This document shows positions 7,807 to 16,925 of a DNA stretch of 64,000 nucleotides, in pieces; the stretch's first letter is position 1, and the number at the start of each line of letters is the position of its first letter. Both the position numbers and the translations under genes were made by a program. Where the stretch lies: contig CAVOIP010000005.1 in assembly GCA_963696105.1 (NCBI GenBank), positions 806,001 to 870,000 of the forward strand, given 5' to 3'. The DNA comes from CAVRTM01 sp963696105 (GTDB lineage Bacteria; Actinomycetota; Actinomycetes; Actinomycetales; Dermatophilaceae). Below the pieces are notes generated by a model. The model was given only the letters and a program-made list of their open reading frames with translations. It ran no database searches and had not been told where the DNA came from.

Positions 7807-7840
7807 AAGCGGCCGCACCCTCGTCGGGGTGCGGCCGCTT
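7807..7840. terminator. Bidirectional terminator between convergent genes
   Basis: A perfect 14-bp stem (AAGCGGCCGCACCC / GGGTGCGGCCGCTT, arms 7807-7820 and 7827-7840) with a 6-nt loop TCGTCG, ending in TT on both strands. It lies between the stops at 7787 (+) and 7866 (-). Confidence 0.85.
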
Positions 7841-7865
7841 CGTCGTGCGGTTGGGCTTCGCGCGG

Positions 7866-9269
7866 CTACATGTCCTCGAGCTGGCGGCCCTTGGTCTCCT
7901 TGACGAACTTGGCGACGAAGAAGAACGACAGCACGGCGAAGAAGGTGTAGAAGCCGTAGGCGAAGGCCAGTCCGATGTCGGCGAACTTGGGGAAGCTGGT
8001 CGAGATCGCGAAGTTGGCGAGCCACTGGGCGGCCGCCGCCAGGCCGAGGGCACTGGCGCGGATCTTGTTGTTGAACATCTCGCCCAGCAGCACCCAGACG
8101 ACGGGTCCCCAGGAGACGCCGAAGAAGACGACGAACAGGTTCGCCGCGAGCAGCGCGACGATGCCCGCCGTGTGGCTCAGGACCGGCTGGCCGTTGTGCA
8201 CCGGCGCCGACCCGAACACCGCAGACAACGTGCCGAGCGTGACCGCCATGCCGGCCGACCCGATCAGCAGCAGGACGCGGCGGCCGATCTTGTCGATGAC
8301 CGAGATCGCCACGAGTGTGACCACGATGTTGGTCACCGAGGTGATCACGGTGATGGTGAGGGCGTCACTCTCGCTGAAGCCGACCTGCTGCCACAGCGCC
8401 GAGGAGTAGTAGAAGATCACGTTGATGCCGACGAACTGCTGGAAGACCGACAGGGCGATCCCGACCCAGACGATCGGCAACAGGCCACCGCCGCCGGCCT
8501 TCTCCAGGTCCTTGAAGGACGAACGCGCCTCCAGCGCCACGGTGCGACGGATCTCGGACATGCGCTCGTCGATGCCCGTCTTGAGGACCTGCCCGAGCAC
8601 CGAGCGCGCCTTGTCGTTCTCGCCCCTGGAGACGAGGTAGCGGGGTGACTCCGGGATCTGCAGCGACATGATGCCGTAGGCCAGGGCCGGGATGACGCCG
8701 GTGAGGAACATCCAGCGCCAGGCGGCCAGACCGAACCACAGCGGCTTGCCGGCTCCCCCGGCAAGACCTGCGAGGAAGGCATCGGACAGCAGCGCGATGA
8801 AGATGCCGGTGACGATCGCCAGCTGCTGCAACGACCCCATCCGGCCGCGGATCGAGGCCGGCGAGATCTCGGCGATGTAGGCGGGGGCGATGACCGATGC
8901 GGCGCCGACGCCGAGACCGCCGATGACCCGCCACAGGATCAGCTCCCAGGGGCTGAACGCAAGACCCGACCCGAGCGCGCTGATGACGAAGAGCGCGGCG
9001 GCCAGGACCATGACCTTGATCCGGCCTTGGCGGTCGGCCAGCCATCCGGCGGCATAGGCGCCGACGACGCAGCCGAGCAGCGCGGACGACACGGTGAACC
9101 CGGTCAGCAGGTCGCCCATGTGGAACTCGGCGCGGACCGCCGTCACCGCGCCGTTGATGACGGCCGTGTCGAAGCCGAAGAGGAAGCCCCCGAGCGCGGC
9201 GACCGTCGCGAGCAGCAACGCGCGACCGGTGTCGTACTCCTCCTGCGTCTTGGGCTGGTTGACCGCCAT
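7866..9269 (-). CDS. MFS sugar porter (proton/sugar symporter)
   Basis: A 12-TM permease of about 467 residues in the XylE/GalP/GlcP sugar porter family. Signatures: GFLFGFDTAVINGAV in TM1, GWLADRQGRIK in loop 2-3, PESPRYLVSRGE after TM6, GINVIFYYSS in TM7, DKIGRR in loop 8-9 and VKETKGRQLEDM near the C-terminus. ATG 9269 follows GGAGGACGCG. An upstream GTG (9281) would include that ribosome site, so 9269 was chosen. It is transcribed alone and ends at a stem-loop. The substrate is probably a hexose or pentose; specificity cannot be read. Confidence 0.93.
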   Translation of the reverse strand: MAVNQPKTQEEYDTGRALLLATVAALGGFLFGFDTAVINGAVTAVRAEFHMGDLLTGFTVSSALLGCVVGAYAAGWLADRQGRIKVMVLAAALFVISALGSGLAFSPWELILWRVIGGLGVGAASVIAPAYIAEISPASIRGRMGSLQQLAIVTGIFIALLSDAFLAGLAGGAGKPLWFGLAAWRWMFLTGVIPALAYGIMSLQIPESPRYLVSRGENDKARSVLGQVLKTGIDERMSEIRRTVALEARSSFKDLEKAGGGGLLPIVWVGIALSVFQQFVGINVIFYYSSALWQQVGFSESDALTITVITSVTNIVVTLVAISVIDKIGRRVLLLIGSAGMAVTLGTLSAVFGSAPVHNGQPVLSHTAGIVALLAANLFVVFFGVSWGPVVWVLLGEMFNNKIRASALGLAAAAQWLANFAISTSFPKFADIGLAFAYGFYTFFAVLSFFFVAKFVKETKGRQLEDM

Positions 9270-9400
9270 CGCGTCCTCCACGACTCAGGCCGGGGGCGTT
9301 GCGCACCCGGACGGAACAGAGACACACCTACCACGCTCCGGGCCCGAGCGCCTCCCGTAGCGACCCGCCGCCTCGTCCCGCGCCCTTCGGCAGGAGCAGG

Positions 9401-9826
9401 TCAGCCCTTGCGACGCGCCCTGGCGCTCGCGCGGTCGTTGGCCTTGCCGATGGCCTCCACGAGCTCGTCCTTCGTCATGGTCGAGCGGCCGGGGACGTCC
9501 AGCTCCCTCGCGACCTCCTGCAGGTGCTTCTTCGAGGCACGGGCATCGACACCGCCGGCGGTCTCGGCCCTGCTGTCCGGACCACCTGCGGCCCGGTCGT
9601 CCGAGGGGCCGTTGGAGTCCTTGGGCTGCCAGTGGTCGCCGACCTTCTCGTGGGTGTGCTTCAGCGCCGAGTAGGCCACCCGGTGGGCACGCTCCGCGTC
9701 GCCGTACTCCTCCGCAGCCGCGTCGTGGGCCTTGGCGAAGGTCCGCTGCGCCTTGGGGTCGGACCGTTCGATGGTGCCTGGCAGCTCGTCCTTGCGGGCG
9801 TCGCCGCCCTTGGTCGTCTTGGGCAT
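9401..9826 (-). CDS. ChaB-family protein with Rho-N/SAP-like C-terminus
   Basis: 141 residues. The N-terminal half is ChaB-like (LPGTIERSDPKAQRTFAKAHDAAAEEYG, then RAHRVAYSALKHTHEKVGDHWQPKD). After an acidic linker (70-95), the C-terminal ~40 residues (KKHLQEVARELDVPGRSTMTKDELVEAI) look like a Rho-N/SAP/LEM helix-extended-loop-helix that may bind nucleic acid. ChaB was named from cation regulation in E. coli, but its role is unclear. Start ATG 9826 after AGGTGG. Single gene, no operon partners. Confidence 0.8.
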   Translation of the reverse strand: MPKTTKGGDARKDELPGTIERSDPKAQRTFAKAHDAAAEEYGDAERAHRVAYSALKHTHEKVGDHWQPKDSNGPSDDRAAGGPDSRAETAGGVDARASKKHLQEVARELDVPGRSTMTKDELVEAIGKANDRASARARRKG

Positions 9827-9936
9827 GGCCACCTGCTCCCTCGCTCGCACGGTCTGGTCGCGCGGTCGGCGCCCCGGTTGCGCTGCCGCCGGTCCGGACC
9901 TACCCGCCGCGCGGCGTCCCCAACCACGACGCCTGG

Positions 9937-11259
9937 TCAGCGTGCCGCCGGCTCGTAGTAGTACCAGTACTTGCTGGTGGCGTAGTTGTCCGCGAGCACT
10001 ACCAGCCCCGTCGAGGGGTCGATGTTCTGCTTGGTCGACGAGGCGTTGTGGACATAGCTCTTCGGGTCGATGATCCGGAGCGTGCCGCGACCCGGCGAAA
10101 AGGCGATCTTGTCCATGCTCGTCGACTTCTCGTAGATCGCGCCGCCGGAGGACGTGCACACCCCCGCGTCGGTGCTGCCCGCCGGCTTGGGGTAGGTGGC
10201 GAACGTGCGGAGCATCCGGCGCTTCTCGTCCACCAGCAGGGTCACGCGGTTGGCGCACTCCGAGACCTTGGCGATCGTGTGGTGGGTCCAGCGCCCCGTC
10301 GCCGTGTTCAGGTCCAGCAGCTCCAGCAGGGGCAGCTTGAGGTTGATGTTGGAGTTCTTCACCGCTGCGTAGAGGTGGCCCCCCGGGGTCTTGTCGGCCT
10401 TGAGGTTGATGTGGTCGTCGGAGCTGCGCGGACCCTGGAGGGCAGCCACCGGCGCCGACCACTGGTCCTCGGGAGTCCCGTCCTGGTGGCTGCTGAAGTA
10501 CATGCCGTCCGGTGCCTTGCCGTGCTGGCTGCTCCACATGATCCCGACCCGGTTGCCGCCGTACGACACGACCGCCGAGGTGTCGTCCACGGACACCCCG
10601 CGGGCGTGCGGCAAGGGGTGCGGTGTGCCCCACTGCGTCTGGTCGGTGCCGCTGGTCGTGGAGTTGACGTAGATGGTGTTCCCCTGCTGCCACGTGGCCC
10701 ACAGCGTGCCGGTGGAGTCCTGGTCGATCGTGAGGGTCTCGCTCTTGGTGGTGTTGATCGTGGCGGGATAGCCGGGGTCGAGCCGGTACTTCTTGGTTGC
10801 GCTGTCATAGCTGTAGCGGAAGAGCAGGCTCGGGTCCCCCGCGACCGCCGGCTGGGTGTCCCTCGGGAACTGGTGGGAGGCGATGAACAGCTTCGTGCCG
10901 TTCCACAGCACGTCGGCGTGCGTGTCGGCACGGCCGTCGGCCAGGACCCGGTCGTCCTTCCAGGTCCGCGTCGTCGGGTCGAGCTTGAAGATGTGGAAGT
11001 CGTTGCTGATGACGTCCCACATGTTCGCCCACCAGACCCCGTCGTTGAACCACAGGATGCTCTCGGCACGCTTGGTGCCGGTGGGCGTGCCCCGGCCGGT
11101 GTCGGTCGAGCCGGCGGCCTCGACACCGGGGGGCGGTGACGACGGCAGGGTGCTCGCCAGCGTGACCGGCTTGCCGCCGTCAGCGCAGCCACTCAGCACC
11201 GCGGCCAGCGCGACGGCCGCGACGGCACCAGCCGGCAAGGAGCAGTGGACGCGTCTCAT
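9937..11259 (-). CDS. Secreted lipoprotein, probable beta-propeller
   Basis: 440 residues with a lipoprotein signal (hydrophobic segment to ~21, lipobox LSGC, Cys25). The mature part has repeated Trp/Asp-containing strands (TKLFIASHQFPRD, GTLWATWQQGNTIYVNS, GNRVGIMWSSQHGKAPDGMYFSSH, GHLYAAVKNSN), suggesting a BNR/neuraminidase-like propeller without an obvious catalytic site. ATG 11259 follows GGGGTGACA; GTG 11265 is the alternative. It lies 124 nt beyond the glycan operon, same strand, so it may be its last gene and act on or bind the product. The function is not recognised. Confidence 0.65.
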   Translation of the reverse strand: MRRVHCSLPAGAVAAVALAAVLSGCADGGKPVTLASTLPSSPPPGVEAAGSTDTGRGTPTGTKRAESILWFNDGVWWANMWDVISNDFHIFKLDPTTRTWKDDRVLADGRADTHADVLWNGTKLFIASHQFPRDTQPAVAGDPSLLFRYSYDSATKKYRLDPGYPATINTTKSETLTIDQDSTGTLWATWQQGNTIYVNSTTSGTDQTQWGTPHPLPHARGVSVDDTSAVVSYGGNRVGIMWSSQHGKAPDGMYFSSHQDGTPEDQWSAPVAALQGPRSSDDHINLKADKTPGGHLYAAVKNSNINLKLPLLELLDLNTATGRWTHHTIAKVSECANRVTLLVDEKRRMLRTFATYPKPAGSTDAGVCTSSGGAIYEKSTSMDKIAFSPGRGTLRIIDPKSYVHNASSTKQNIDPSTGLVVLADNYATSKYWYYYEPAAR

Positions 11260-11389
11260 TGTCACCCCAGGTCGTCAAACGCATGAACGCATGGCTTGTC
11301 TGCCGATCCCCCTCGCGGCGCCCACATCGAGATTCAGGGTACGACAGCCCTGGCGGGACGGCGATGCTTATGGCAAGGGCCCGTGCTGC

Positions 11390-12517
11390 TCATGCCGGCA
11401 GCACCGGCTCGTGCGCCGGCGGACCTCCGGTCGGCCTCCCCGGACGCCCCGACATCCCCCAGTACCGCAGCGACGCCTGCGCCGTCACCACTCCGTCGGC
11501 GTCCAGCGCATCCACCCTGATGTAGGGGAACAGCTGGTCGTCCCTGCGGTCGGGGCCACCCCCGCGGACGTCGTCGCTCCAGGTGCCGGTGTTGAGATAG
11601 CCCGCGGATGTGCCTGCGATGACATGCTTTCCGGCTCGATGGGTGTGGCCGAAGATGACGAACGGCACCTCAGCGCCATGCAGGTCCAGCGCCGAGTGGA
11701 CGCGCGCGGCCGCCTGCGCCAACGTCGATCCGCGGGCGCCGGCGCCCAGGCGGCGCGAGAGAACCCGGTGGCCCACGCCCACCGCGGCGGGCACGGCGCG
11801 AAACCGCGAGGTGCGCGCCAGCGTGCGGGCCGCGGGCACGGGGAGCCCGGCGCGCGACGCCTCCGCGTCGACCAGTGCCAGGTACGGCGCCCCGGCCGCC
11901 GTCCGCTCGCCTCTGTGGGTCACCACGACCGCCCGCGATATGGCGCGCAGCCGCCGGACCGGCCCGGCGTCGGACGTGGTGGACCAGGTCCGGAGGAGCG
12001 AGTCCGCGGGCGTCAACGGCACGCTCTGCTCGAGGAGCGTCGGCATCCGGTGGACATCGTGGTGCTGGTGCCCGTGCTCGGCGTGGAACACGTGCGGCTC
12101 GTGCAGCCACCAGGGATGCACCTTCACCACACCACGCGCCGGCGCCGGCCAGCCCCAGTCAGCCGCGGCACCGGCTGACAGCAGCTGCTCGAAGGCCTCC
12201 CACACGGCCGGGCGCGCCAGCGCGGTGTCGTGGTTGCCGCACACCACCTGGAGATCCACCCCGGCGCCGCGAACCCGCCCGAGGGCGGCGAACACGTCGG
12301 GGTGCCGGCGCGCGATGGCGCTCAGCGAGGCCGCCGCGGTGTCGTCGGCCGGGAGGTCGAAGCTGTCGCCGAGCAGCACGAGGCTGCGGTTGGCCTCCGG
12401 CCGGGTCTCCCCGATCACCGCCAGGAACTCCACCAGGGCCGCGGCCGTGCCCCGATGGTCCGGTCCGGGACCCAGGTGCAGGTCGCTGACGAACCACCAG
12501 ACGCGCGGGGACCTCAC
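11390..12517 (-). CDS. Calcineurin-like metallophosphoesterase
   Basis: 375 residues. Metal-ligand motifs in order: SDLHLG (Asp12, His14), LLGDSFDL (Asp51, Asp54), CGNHD (Asn95, His96), the His-rich stretch FHAEHGHQHHDVHR, and FGHTHR (about residue 270-275). Start GTG 12517 overlaps the stop of the upstream gene (GTGA), showing coupling. No signal peptide, so cytoplasmic. In this glycan operon it could hydrolyse a pyrophosphate-linked or nucleotide intermediate, but the substrate is unknown. Confidence 0.88.
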   Translation of the reverse strand: MRSPRVWWFVSDLHLGPGPDHRGTAAALVEFLAVIGETRPEANRSLVLLGDSFDLPADDTAAASLSAIARRHPDVFAALGRVRGAGVDLQVVCGNHDTALARPAVWEAFEQLLSAGAAADWGWPAPARGVVKVHPWWLHEPHVFHAEHGHQHHDVHRMPTLLEQSVPLTPADSLLRTWSTTSDAGPVRRLRAISRAVVVTHRGERTAAGAPYLALVDAEASRAGLPVPAARTLARTSRFRAVPAAVGVGHRVLSRRLGAGARGSTLAQAAARVHSALDLHGAEVPFVIFGHTHRAGKHVIAGTSAGYLNTGTWSDDVRGGGPDRRDDQLFPYIRVDALDADGVVTAQASLRYWGMSGRPGRPTGGPPAHEPVLPA

Positions 12518-12699
12518 GTGAGCAGGCCGATGGCCCTGGGCAGCACCAGGACCGCACACGCGAGCATCAGCAGCAGCTCGGCCCGCAGGAGCCAGCTGGA
12601 GCGCGGTGGAACGACCGCTGCAGCCCCCACCCGGCGCACCTCGGCCACCGACATCACGGCCAGCAGCAGCACGGCCACTCCGAACCCGACGGCGGTCAT
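12514..12699 (-). CDS. 61-residue membrane protein of the glycan operon
   Basis: A tiny protein with two hydrophobic segments (about residues 3-20 and 36-57) separated by a basic/Pro loop (EVRRVGAAAVVPPRSS). ATG 12699 overlaps the upstream stop (ATGA), and its own stop overlaps the phosphoesterase start (GTGA). The tight coupling on both sides is the main evidence that it is real. GAGGAGGGCCTC precedes the start and gives a good ribosome site. No family recognised. Confidence 0.65.
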   Translation of the reverse strand: MTAVGFGVAVLLLAVMSVAEVRRVGAAAVVPPRSSWLLRAELLLMLACAVLVLPRAIGLLT

Positions 12700-13073
12700 G
12701 AGGCCCTCCTCCACATCTGCGCCACCACGGCCAGCACGGCGACCGCGCCCAGCAGCCCGATGGACAGCTGCCAGGACCAGGCGCTCGCGTAGAGCAGACC
12801 CATGGAGATGGCTGTGGCCAGGGACAGGCTTGTCGCGACGCTGACCACGGCCACGACGAACCACTCGGACAGCCCGGTGAGCCGGACGAGCGCGTAACCG
12901 GGCAGGAAGCCCATGATGGCGATCACGAGCAGCGCGCGCAGCGGCTGGGGTGGCGACGCCAGCAGCGCCAGCGGACCCAGGACCCCGAGTCCGAGCAGGG
13001 CCAGGGCGGTCCGGTCGGCGGTGAGCTGTCGGACGTCATACACGGGAGGGCTCGATTCGGTAGATGCGGGCAT
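12696..13073 (-). CDS. Small multi-pass membrane protein of the glycan operon
   Basis: About 125 residues with four hydrophobic segments (ALALLGLGVLGPLALLAS; LLVIAIMGFLPGYALV; WFVVAVVSVATSLSLATAIS; LSIGLLGAVAVLAVVAQ). It overlaps the preceding gene's end by about 40 nt. ATG 13073 was preferred over GTG 13100, but neither has a clear ribosome site. The motif GFLPGYALVRL resembles the start of 'DUF1616-like' membrane proteins found in surface-polysaccharide loci, but this is a weak impression. Confidence 0.6.
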   Translation of the reverse strand: MPASTESSPPVYDVRQLTADRTALALLGLGVLGPLALLASPPQPLRALLVIAIMGFLPGYALVRLTGLSEWFVVAVVSVATSLSLATAISMGLLYASAWSWQLSIGLLGAVAVLAVVAQMWRRAS

Positions 13074-14826
13074 CGGAGTTCTGGTAGACGAGCTCGACAC
13101 CGACGCGCCGGGCGAGGGCCACCTCGAAGTCGTCGAACGCCTGGGAGGACATGAGCCCCTGCAGGACCAGGGACGACTTGGACGCGCGGCTGAGCATCAC
13201 CAGGCCGCCCTCGGTGTTGCGGCGTGCCGCTCCGACGACGGCGTTGCTGCAGGCCACGCCGCTCAGGCGCGGGCCGCAGAGGTCCCCCACGGTCAGGGCG
13301 CGGTGCTGGAGGTAGTCGCGGTAGCGCCATGGTGTCGGGTGAGCCCCCGAGATCAGGGTCGCGTTCGGTGGCACGATCGCGTAGAGCTTCTGGGTCGCCT
13401 GGACCTCCGCCGGCGTGAACATGTCGAACCGGGCGTTGCCGAACCGCGCGGTGATCGACCCCACCGCCAGCAGCGCACAGACGACGCCGATCGCGATCAG
13501 CCTGACCGGGCGCAGCCGACGCTGGCTGCCCAGCAGCGCCTCGGAGGCGAGGTAGGCCATGAAGGGGAGCGCGAACAGCGCGACCCGCAGCAGGATCTCA
13601 CCGCCGTAGGACTGGGCCGGGAACAGCACGAACGGGGTCAGCGCCAGTGCCACCGCCCGCAGGTCGAGCGACCGGCGCTTCCACAGCATCCGGGCGCCCG
13701 CGGCGGCGAGCAGCCAGATGACGGCCGTCACGACAATGCGGACGTGGACCACCTGCTCATGACCCGGCGTCCCACCGAGCCGGTTGACCACGCTGGCGGA
13801 CGCGGCCGCCTCCAGCCCGGTGTCGCGCAGCGGCGGGTGGCCGACGAGGTAGGGGCTCGCGGGGTAGGCCAGCCAGATCGCCAGCATGAGGCCCAGCAGC
13901 ACCGGGAGACCCGGCGCCCAGCTGCGCCCCAGCACGACCAGCGCCGCCATCGCGACCAGCAGCATGAACGGCGAGAGCTGGTGGCTGGCCACCATCGCCA
14001 CGCACAGCAGCACGACGAGCAGCAGGATCCCCACCCGCAGCCTGCGGTCCGGCTCCTCCGGTGTCCTCGCTCGCCACCACACCAGCAGCGCGGCCGGGCG
14101 CCAGGACGTCGGTGCACCCTTCCGCGCGCTCAGTACCGTGAGCAGCAGGGCGATGACCACCAGGTAGAGGAAGAAGCCGAAGGCCTGCGGTGACAGGTAG
14201 TCCTGGTCGATCCAGTTGCCCAGGCAGAAGACCCACAGCGTGAGCCACAGCCGGCGCTTGTCCGGCGTGAAGGCGCGGATGACCAGCGCGAGCGCGGCGA
14301 GCCAGAGGAGACCGTTGACGACCGGTGCCCACGGGGTGAGGTCCAGGGCCTGGATGCCGCTCGCCCGCGAGAACGTGCCGATGAGGGCGAAGAACCCGGG
14401 CCAGCTGAAGTAGGCGTCGGCCTGGGCCGTCACCTGCCCCGAGGAGACCAGGGACTCAGCAATGCCGACGTGCCGCCACGCCACCTCGCCCCGGGTGGTG
14501 CTCGAGGCGAAGGAGGCGGCGCCGTACATGGTGACGACCAGGGCACCCAGCAGCGTGGCCATGGCCCACTCGCTGGTCCGGTGGTGGGCCCCGGAGCCGA
14601 GGGCGAGGACGAAGGCGCCGTTGAGCACCACCATCCCGACCCAGTACGCCGGCGGCAGGGTCTGTACCAGCCCGAGGTCGCTGTTGATCGGCAGCGTGAC
14701 GGACCGGGCTGCCAGCGCCGCGAGCACGGCCGCGAGCAGCCCCACTACGACGTACGGCACGCCGGCCCACCGGCGCGGTGAGTGGGCGGTGATGCTCACC
14801 CGTTCGAGAACCTGGGCACTGGTCAT
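13036..14826 (-). CDS. Large polytopic membrane protein, possible glycan polymerase or glycosyltransferase
   Basis: 596 residues with roughly 12 hydrophobic segments and a soluble C-terminal tail of about 130 residues (TPAEVQATQKLYAIVPPNATLI onward). The layout resembles GT-C or O-antigen-polymerase-type proteins, which work on lipid-linked sugars at the outer face of the membrane. Start ATG 14826 overlaps the flippase stop (ATGA), with GGAG upstream. The neighbours (flippase, glycosyltransferases) support a role in polymerising or transferring the glycan. No catalytic motif was identified with confidence. Confidence 0.75.
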   Translation of the reverse strand: MTSAQVLERVSITAHSPRRWAGVPYVVVGLLAAVLAALAARSVTLPINSDLGLVQTLPPAYWVGMVVLNGAFVLALGSGAHHRTSEWAMATLLGALVVTMYGAASFASSTTRGEVAWRHVGIAESLVSSGQVTAQADAYFSWPGFFALIGTFSRASGIQALDLTPWAPVVNGLLWLAALALVIRAFTPDKRRLWLTLWVFCLGNWIDQDYLSPQAFGFFLYLVVIALLLTVLSARKGAPTSWRPAALLVWWRARTPEEPDRRLRVGILLLVVLLCVAMVASHQLSPFMLLVAMAALVVLGRSWAPGLPVLLGLMLAIWLAYPASPYLVGHPPLRDTGLEAAASASVVNRLGGTPGHEQVVHVRIVVTAVIWLLAAAGARMLWKRRSLDLRAVALALTPFVLFPAQSYGGEILLRVALFALPFMAYLASEALLGSQRRLRPVRLIAIGVVCALLAVGSITARFGNARFDMFTPAEVQATQKLYAIVPPNATLISGAHPTPWRYRDYLQHRALTVGDLCGPRLSGVACSNAVVGAARRNTEGGLVMLSRASKSSLVLQGLMSSQAFDDFEVALARRVGVELVYQNSDARIYRIEPSRV

Positions 14827-16106
14827 GATGCTGTCACTCCCCTGACGAGACGGATGGCGCGGAACCCGGCAACGACCGCGCCGACACAAAGACAGGTCAG
14901 CCACGCGGCTGCCATGGCGGTGGGACCCCGCTGGGCGACTGAGACGGTCACCGTGCAGAGCGCGATCCCGAGCGCGGCGTTGACCGTGATGGCCTCGCGC
15001 AGCCGGGACCGGACGCGGCAGACCGAGTTGTAGCTCTGGATCACGGCGTACGGGACGAGGCCGATGGCCAGCAGCCTGAGGGCACCGGTGGACGCGTCCG
15101 CGTAGCGGGCGCCCATCAGGTGCAGCAGCGGCCGGGCCAGGACGACCATGACCACGGAGATGCCGGCGCCGACGAGCAGCGACCAGCCGAGGCCTGAGCG
15201 GGTGCTGCGGGCCAGCCGGCCCGGGTCCTTGACCCCTTCGGCGAACTGCACCAGGCCCACGAGCACCGGCGTGGAGTAGGCCACCCAGGCCATCATCCAG
15301 GCGGGGTACCAGTAGGCCGTGGCCTCCAGCGACACGACGTGCGCCACGAGGATCGGCACGAGCGACCCGGGGGCCCGCTCGATCATCGTCAGGACCTGGT
15401 TGGGCACGCCGACCACGAGGAGCCGCTGGCGGTGTCCGGGGTGCAGCCGCGGCCGGTAGGAGTAGTGCAGCAACGAGCGCAGCTGCACCGTGCCGACCGC
15501 ACAGGCCGCCACCGCCCCGAGGGACCAGCACGCGAAGAGCGCCCGGCTGTCGCTCGCGATCGGCGAGAGAACGAGCGCCGCCGTGGCGGCCACCGTGACG
15601 ACGCCCGCCGCGGCGTAGCGAACGGCGGAGTTGCCACCACGGCCGAGAGCCACGTTGACCTGGTCCAGGCAGACCATCATCGTCCCGGAGACGACGGAGA
15701 GCATGAACAGTGCCGCGAAGCTGACGGTGCTCGCCGCGGCGGAGAGGTCGCCGCCGGCGACGGCTCCCACGACGAGCGCGCCGGCGGCCACGGCGGCACC
15801 GGCGATGAGGACCACCGTGAACGCGGTGTCGAGCACGGCGGTGCGGTTGCCGCCGGTGCCGAGGCTGACGATGACGCCAGCGCCCGTGCCCATCTGCCCG
15901 AGCTGGGTGCAGAGCATGACGGCGGACACGACCGCGGCGACGAGGCCGAGCTCGACCGGGGACGCGGCGCGGGCGGCGATGACCCAGAAGAGGAACCCGC
16001 CGCCCATCTGCAGCCCCTTGCCCGCCACCAGCCCGATGGTGCTGGCGAGAAAGGGACGCCGGCCGGGCACGGGCAACCCCGTCGGCAGCGCGCGGGCCTC
16101 GGTCAC
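14823..16106 (-). CDS. Wzx-like polysaccharide flippase (MOP superfamily)
   Basis: About 427 residues with some 12 TM helices. It begins PFLASTIGLVAGKGLQMGGGFLFWVIAARAAS, the usual opening of actinobacterial polysaccharide export/flippase proteins, and has VPNQVLTMIERAPGSLVPILVAH in the middle. It would flip a lipid-linked oligosaccharide across the membrane. GTG 16106 overlaps the upstream stop (GTGA). An in-frame extension to 16403 exists but is shadow sequence over the glycosyltransferase gene. Confidence 0.85.
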   Translation of the reverse strand: MTEARALPTGLPVPGRRPFLASTIGLVAGKGLQMGGGFLFWVIAARAASPVELGLVAAVVSAVMLCTQLGQMGTGAGVIVSLGTGGNRTAVLDTAFTVVLIAGAAVAAGALVVGAVAGGDLSAAASTVSFAALFMLSVVSGTMMVCLDQVNVALGRGGNSAVRYAAAGVVTVAATAALVLSPIASDSRALFACWSLGAVAACAVGTVQLRSLLHYSYRPRLHPGHRQRLLVVGVPNQVLTMIERAPGSLVPILVAHVVSLEATAYWYPAWMMAWVAYSTPVLVGLVQFAEGVKDPGRLARSTRSGLGWSLLVGAGISVVMVVLARPLLHLMGARYADASTGALRLLAIGLVPYAVIQSYNSVCRVRSRLREAITVNAALGIALCTVTVSVAQRGPTAMAAAWLTCLCVGAVVAGFRAIRLVRGVTAS

Positions 16107-16924
16107 GGTCGCAGCCCCCGCACCATGCCGGAGTAGTTCGCGACGGCGAACACGGTGAAGTAGGGGATCCACGCGGGCTGGCGGTGGGCCAGGCTCACCG
16201 CGACACCGCGTGCGGCAGCGGCGGCCGGCAGCAGGGCCAGGCGGGCCCCGCGCCACCCGTGCTTGCGGATCATCCGGCCGAGGCCGAATCCGTCCATCGC
16301 GAACTGGTCCATCGCGAACGCGAAGTCGTCGCCGGCGAACCGGTGCTCGACCAGGACCGAGCGGGAGACGCCGATCCGCAGCCCGGCGTCGCGCATCCGC
16401 CACCGCAGCTCGATGTCCTCACCGGACCGGAACGCGTCGTCGAAGCCGATGCGGCGGATCTCGTCCCGGTCGCACAGGGTCGCCACGAGACCGAACCAGT
16501 GCCGGCTCCGGCCGGTGCGGTGGTGGTGTGCGAGCGCCCGCCCCCAGTAGCCGGGTCCGCTCACGCTCTCGAGGCCGGCCTGCAGGGCGTCGTAGCCACC
16601 GGCGGCGTATTCCGCCAGCAGCTGGTCCAGCGCCCCGTCGGGGAACACCACGTCGGCGTCCACGAGCAGCACCCACGGCGTGCGTGCCGTGGCGATGCCG
16701 AGCGCGCGGGCGAAGGGCAGGCCCCGGCCGTCGTCGCTGACGACGGTCGCGCCATACCGCTCGGCCACCTCGCGGGAGCCGTCGGTGGACCGCCCGTCGA
16801 CCACGATGATCTGCGCGACACCGGACTCGCGCAACGAGTCCAGGCACGCCGGGAGCAGGGGCTCGGCGTTGCGGGCGGGGACGACCGCGGTGACCGCCCC
16901 CGCCGCGGGCTGGGTCGTGGGCAC
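16103..16924 (-). CDS. Glycosyltransferase family 2
   Basis: 273 residues, GT-A fold: VTAVVPARNAEPLLPACLDSL at the start, VVDGRSTDGS, then the metal-binding LLVDADVVFP (D-A-D, about residues 88-90), and GEDIELRWRMRDAG as the acceptor/catalytic region. A hydrophobic C-terminus (ARLALLPAAAAARGVAVSLA) may touch the membrane. GTG 16924 lies one base after the preceding stop. It acts in the cytoplasm on lipid-linked intermediates; donor sugar unknown. Confidence 0.88.
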   Translation of the reverse strand: MPTTQPAAGAVTAVVPARNAEPLLPACLDSLRESGVAQIIVVDGRSTDGSREVAERYGATVVSDDGRGLPFARALGIATARTPWVLLVDADVVFPDGALDQLLAEYAAGGYDALQAGLESVSGPGYWGRALAHHHRTGRSRHWFGLVATLCDRDEIRRIGFDDAFRSGEDIELRWRMRDAGLRIGVSRSVLVEHRFAGDDFAFAMDQFAMDGFGLGRMIRKHGWRGARLALLPAAAAARGVAVSLAHRQPAWIPYFTVFAVANYSGMVRGLRP

Positions 16925-16925
16925 G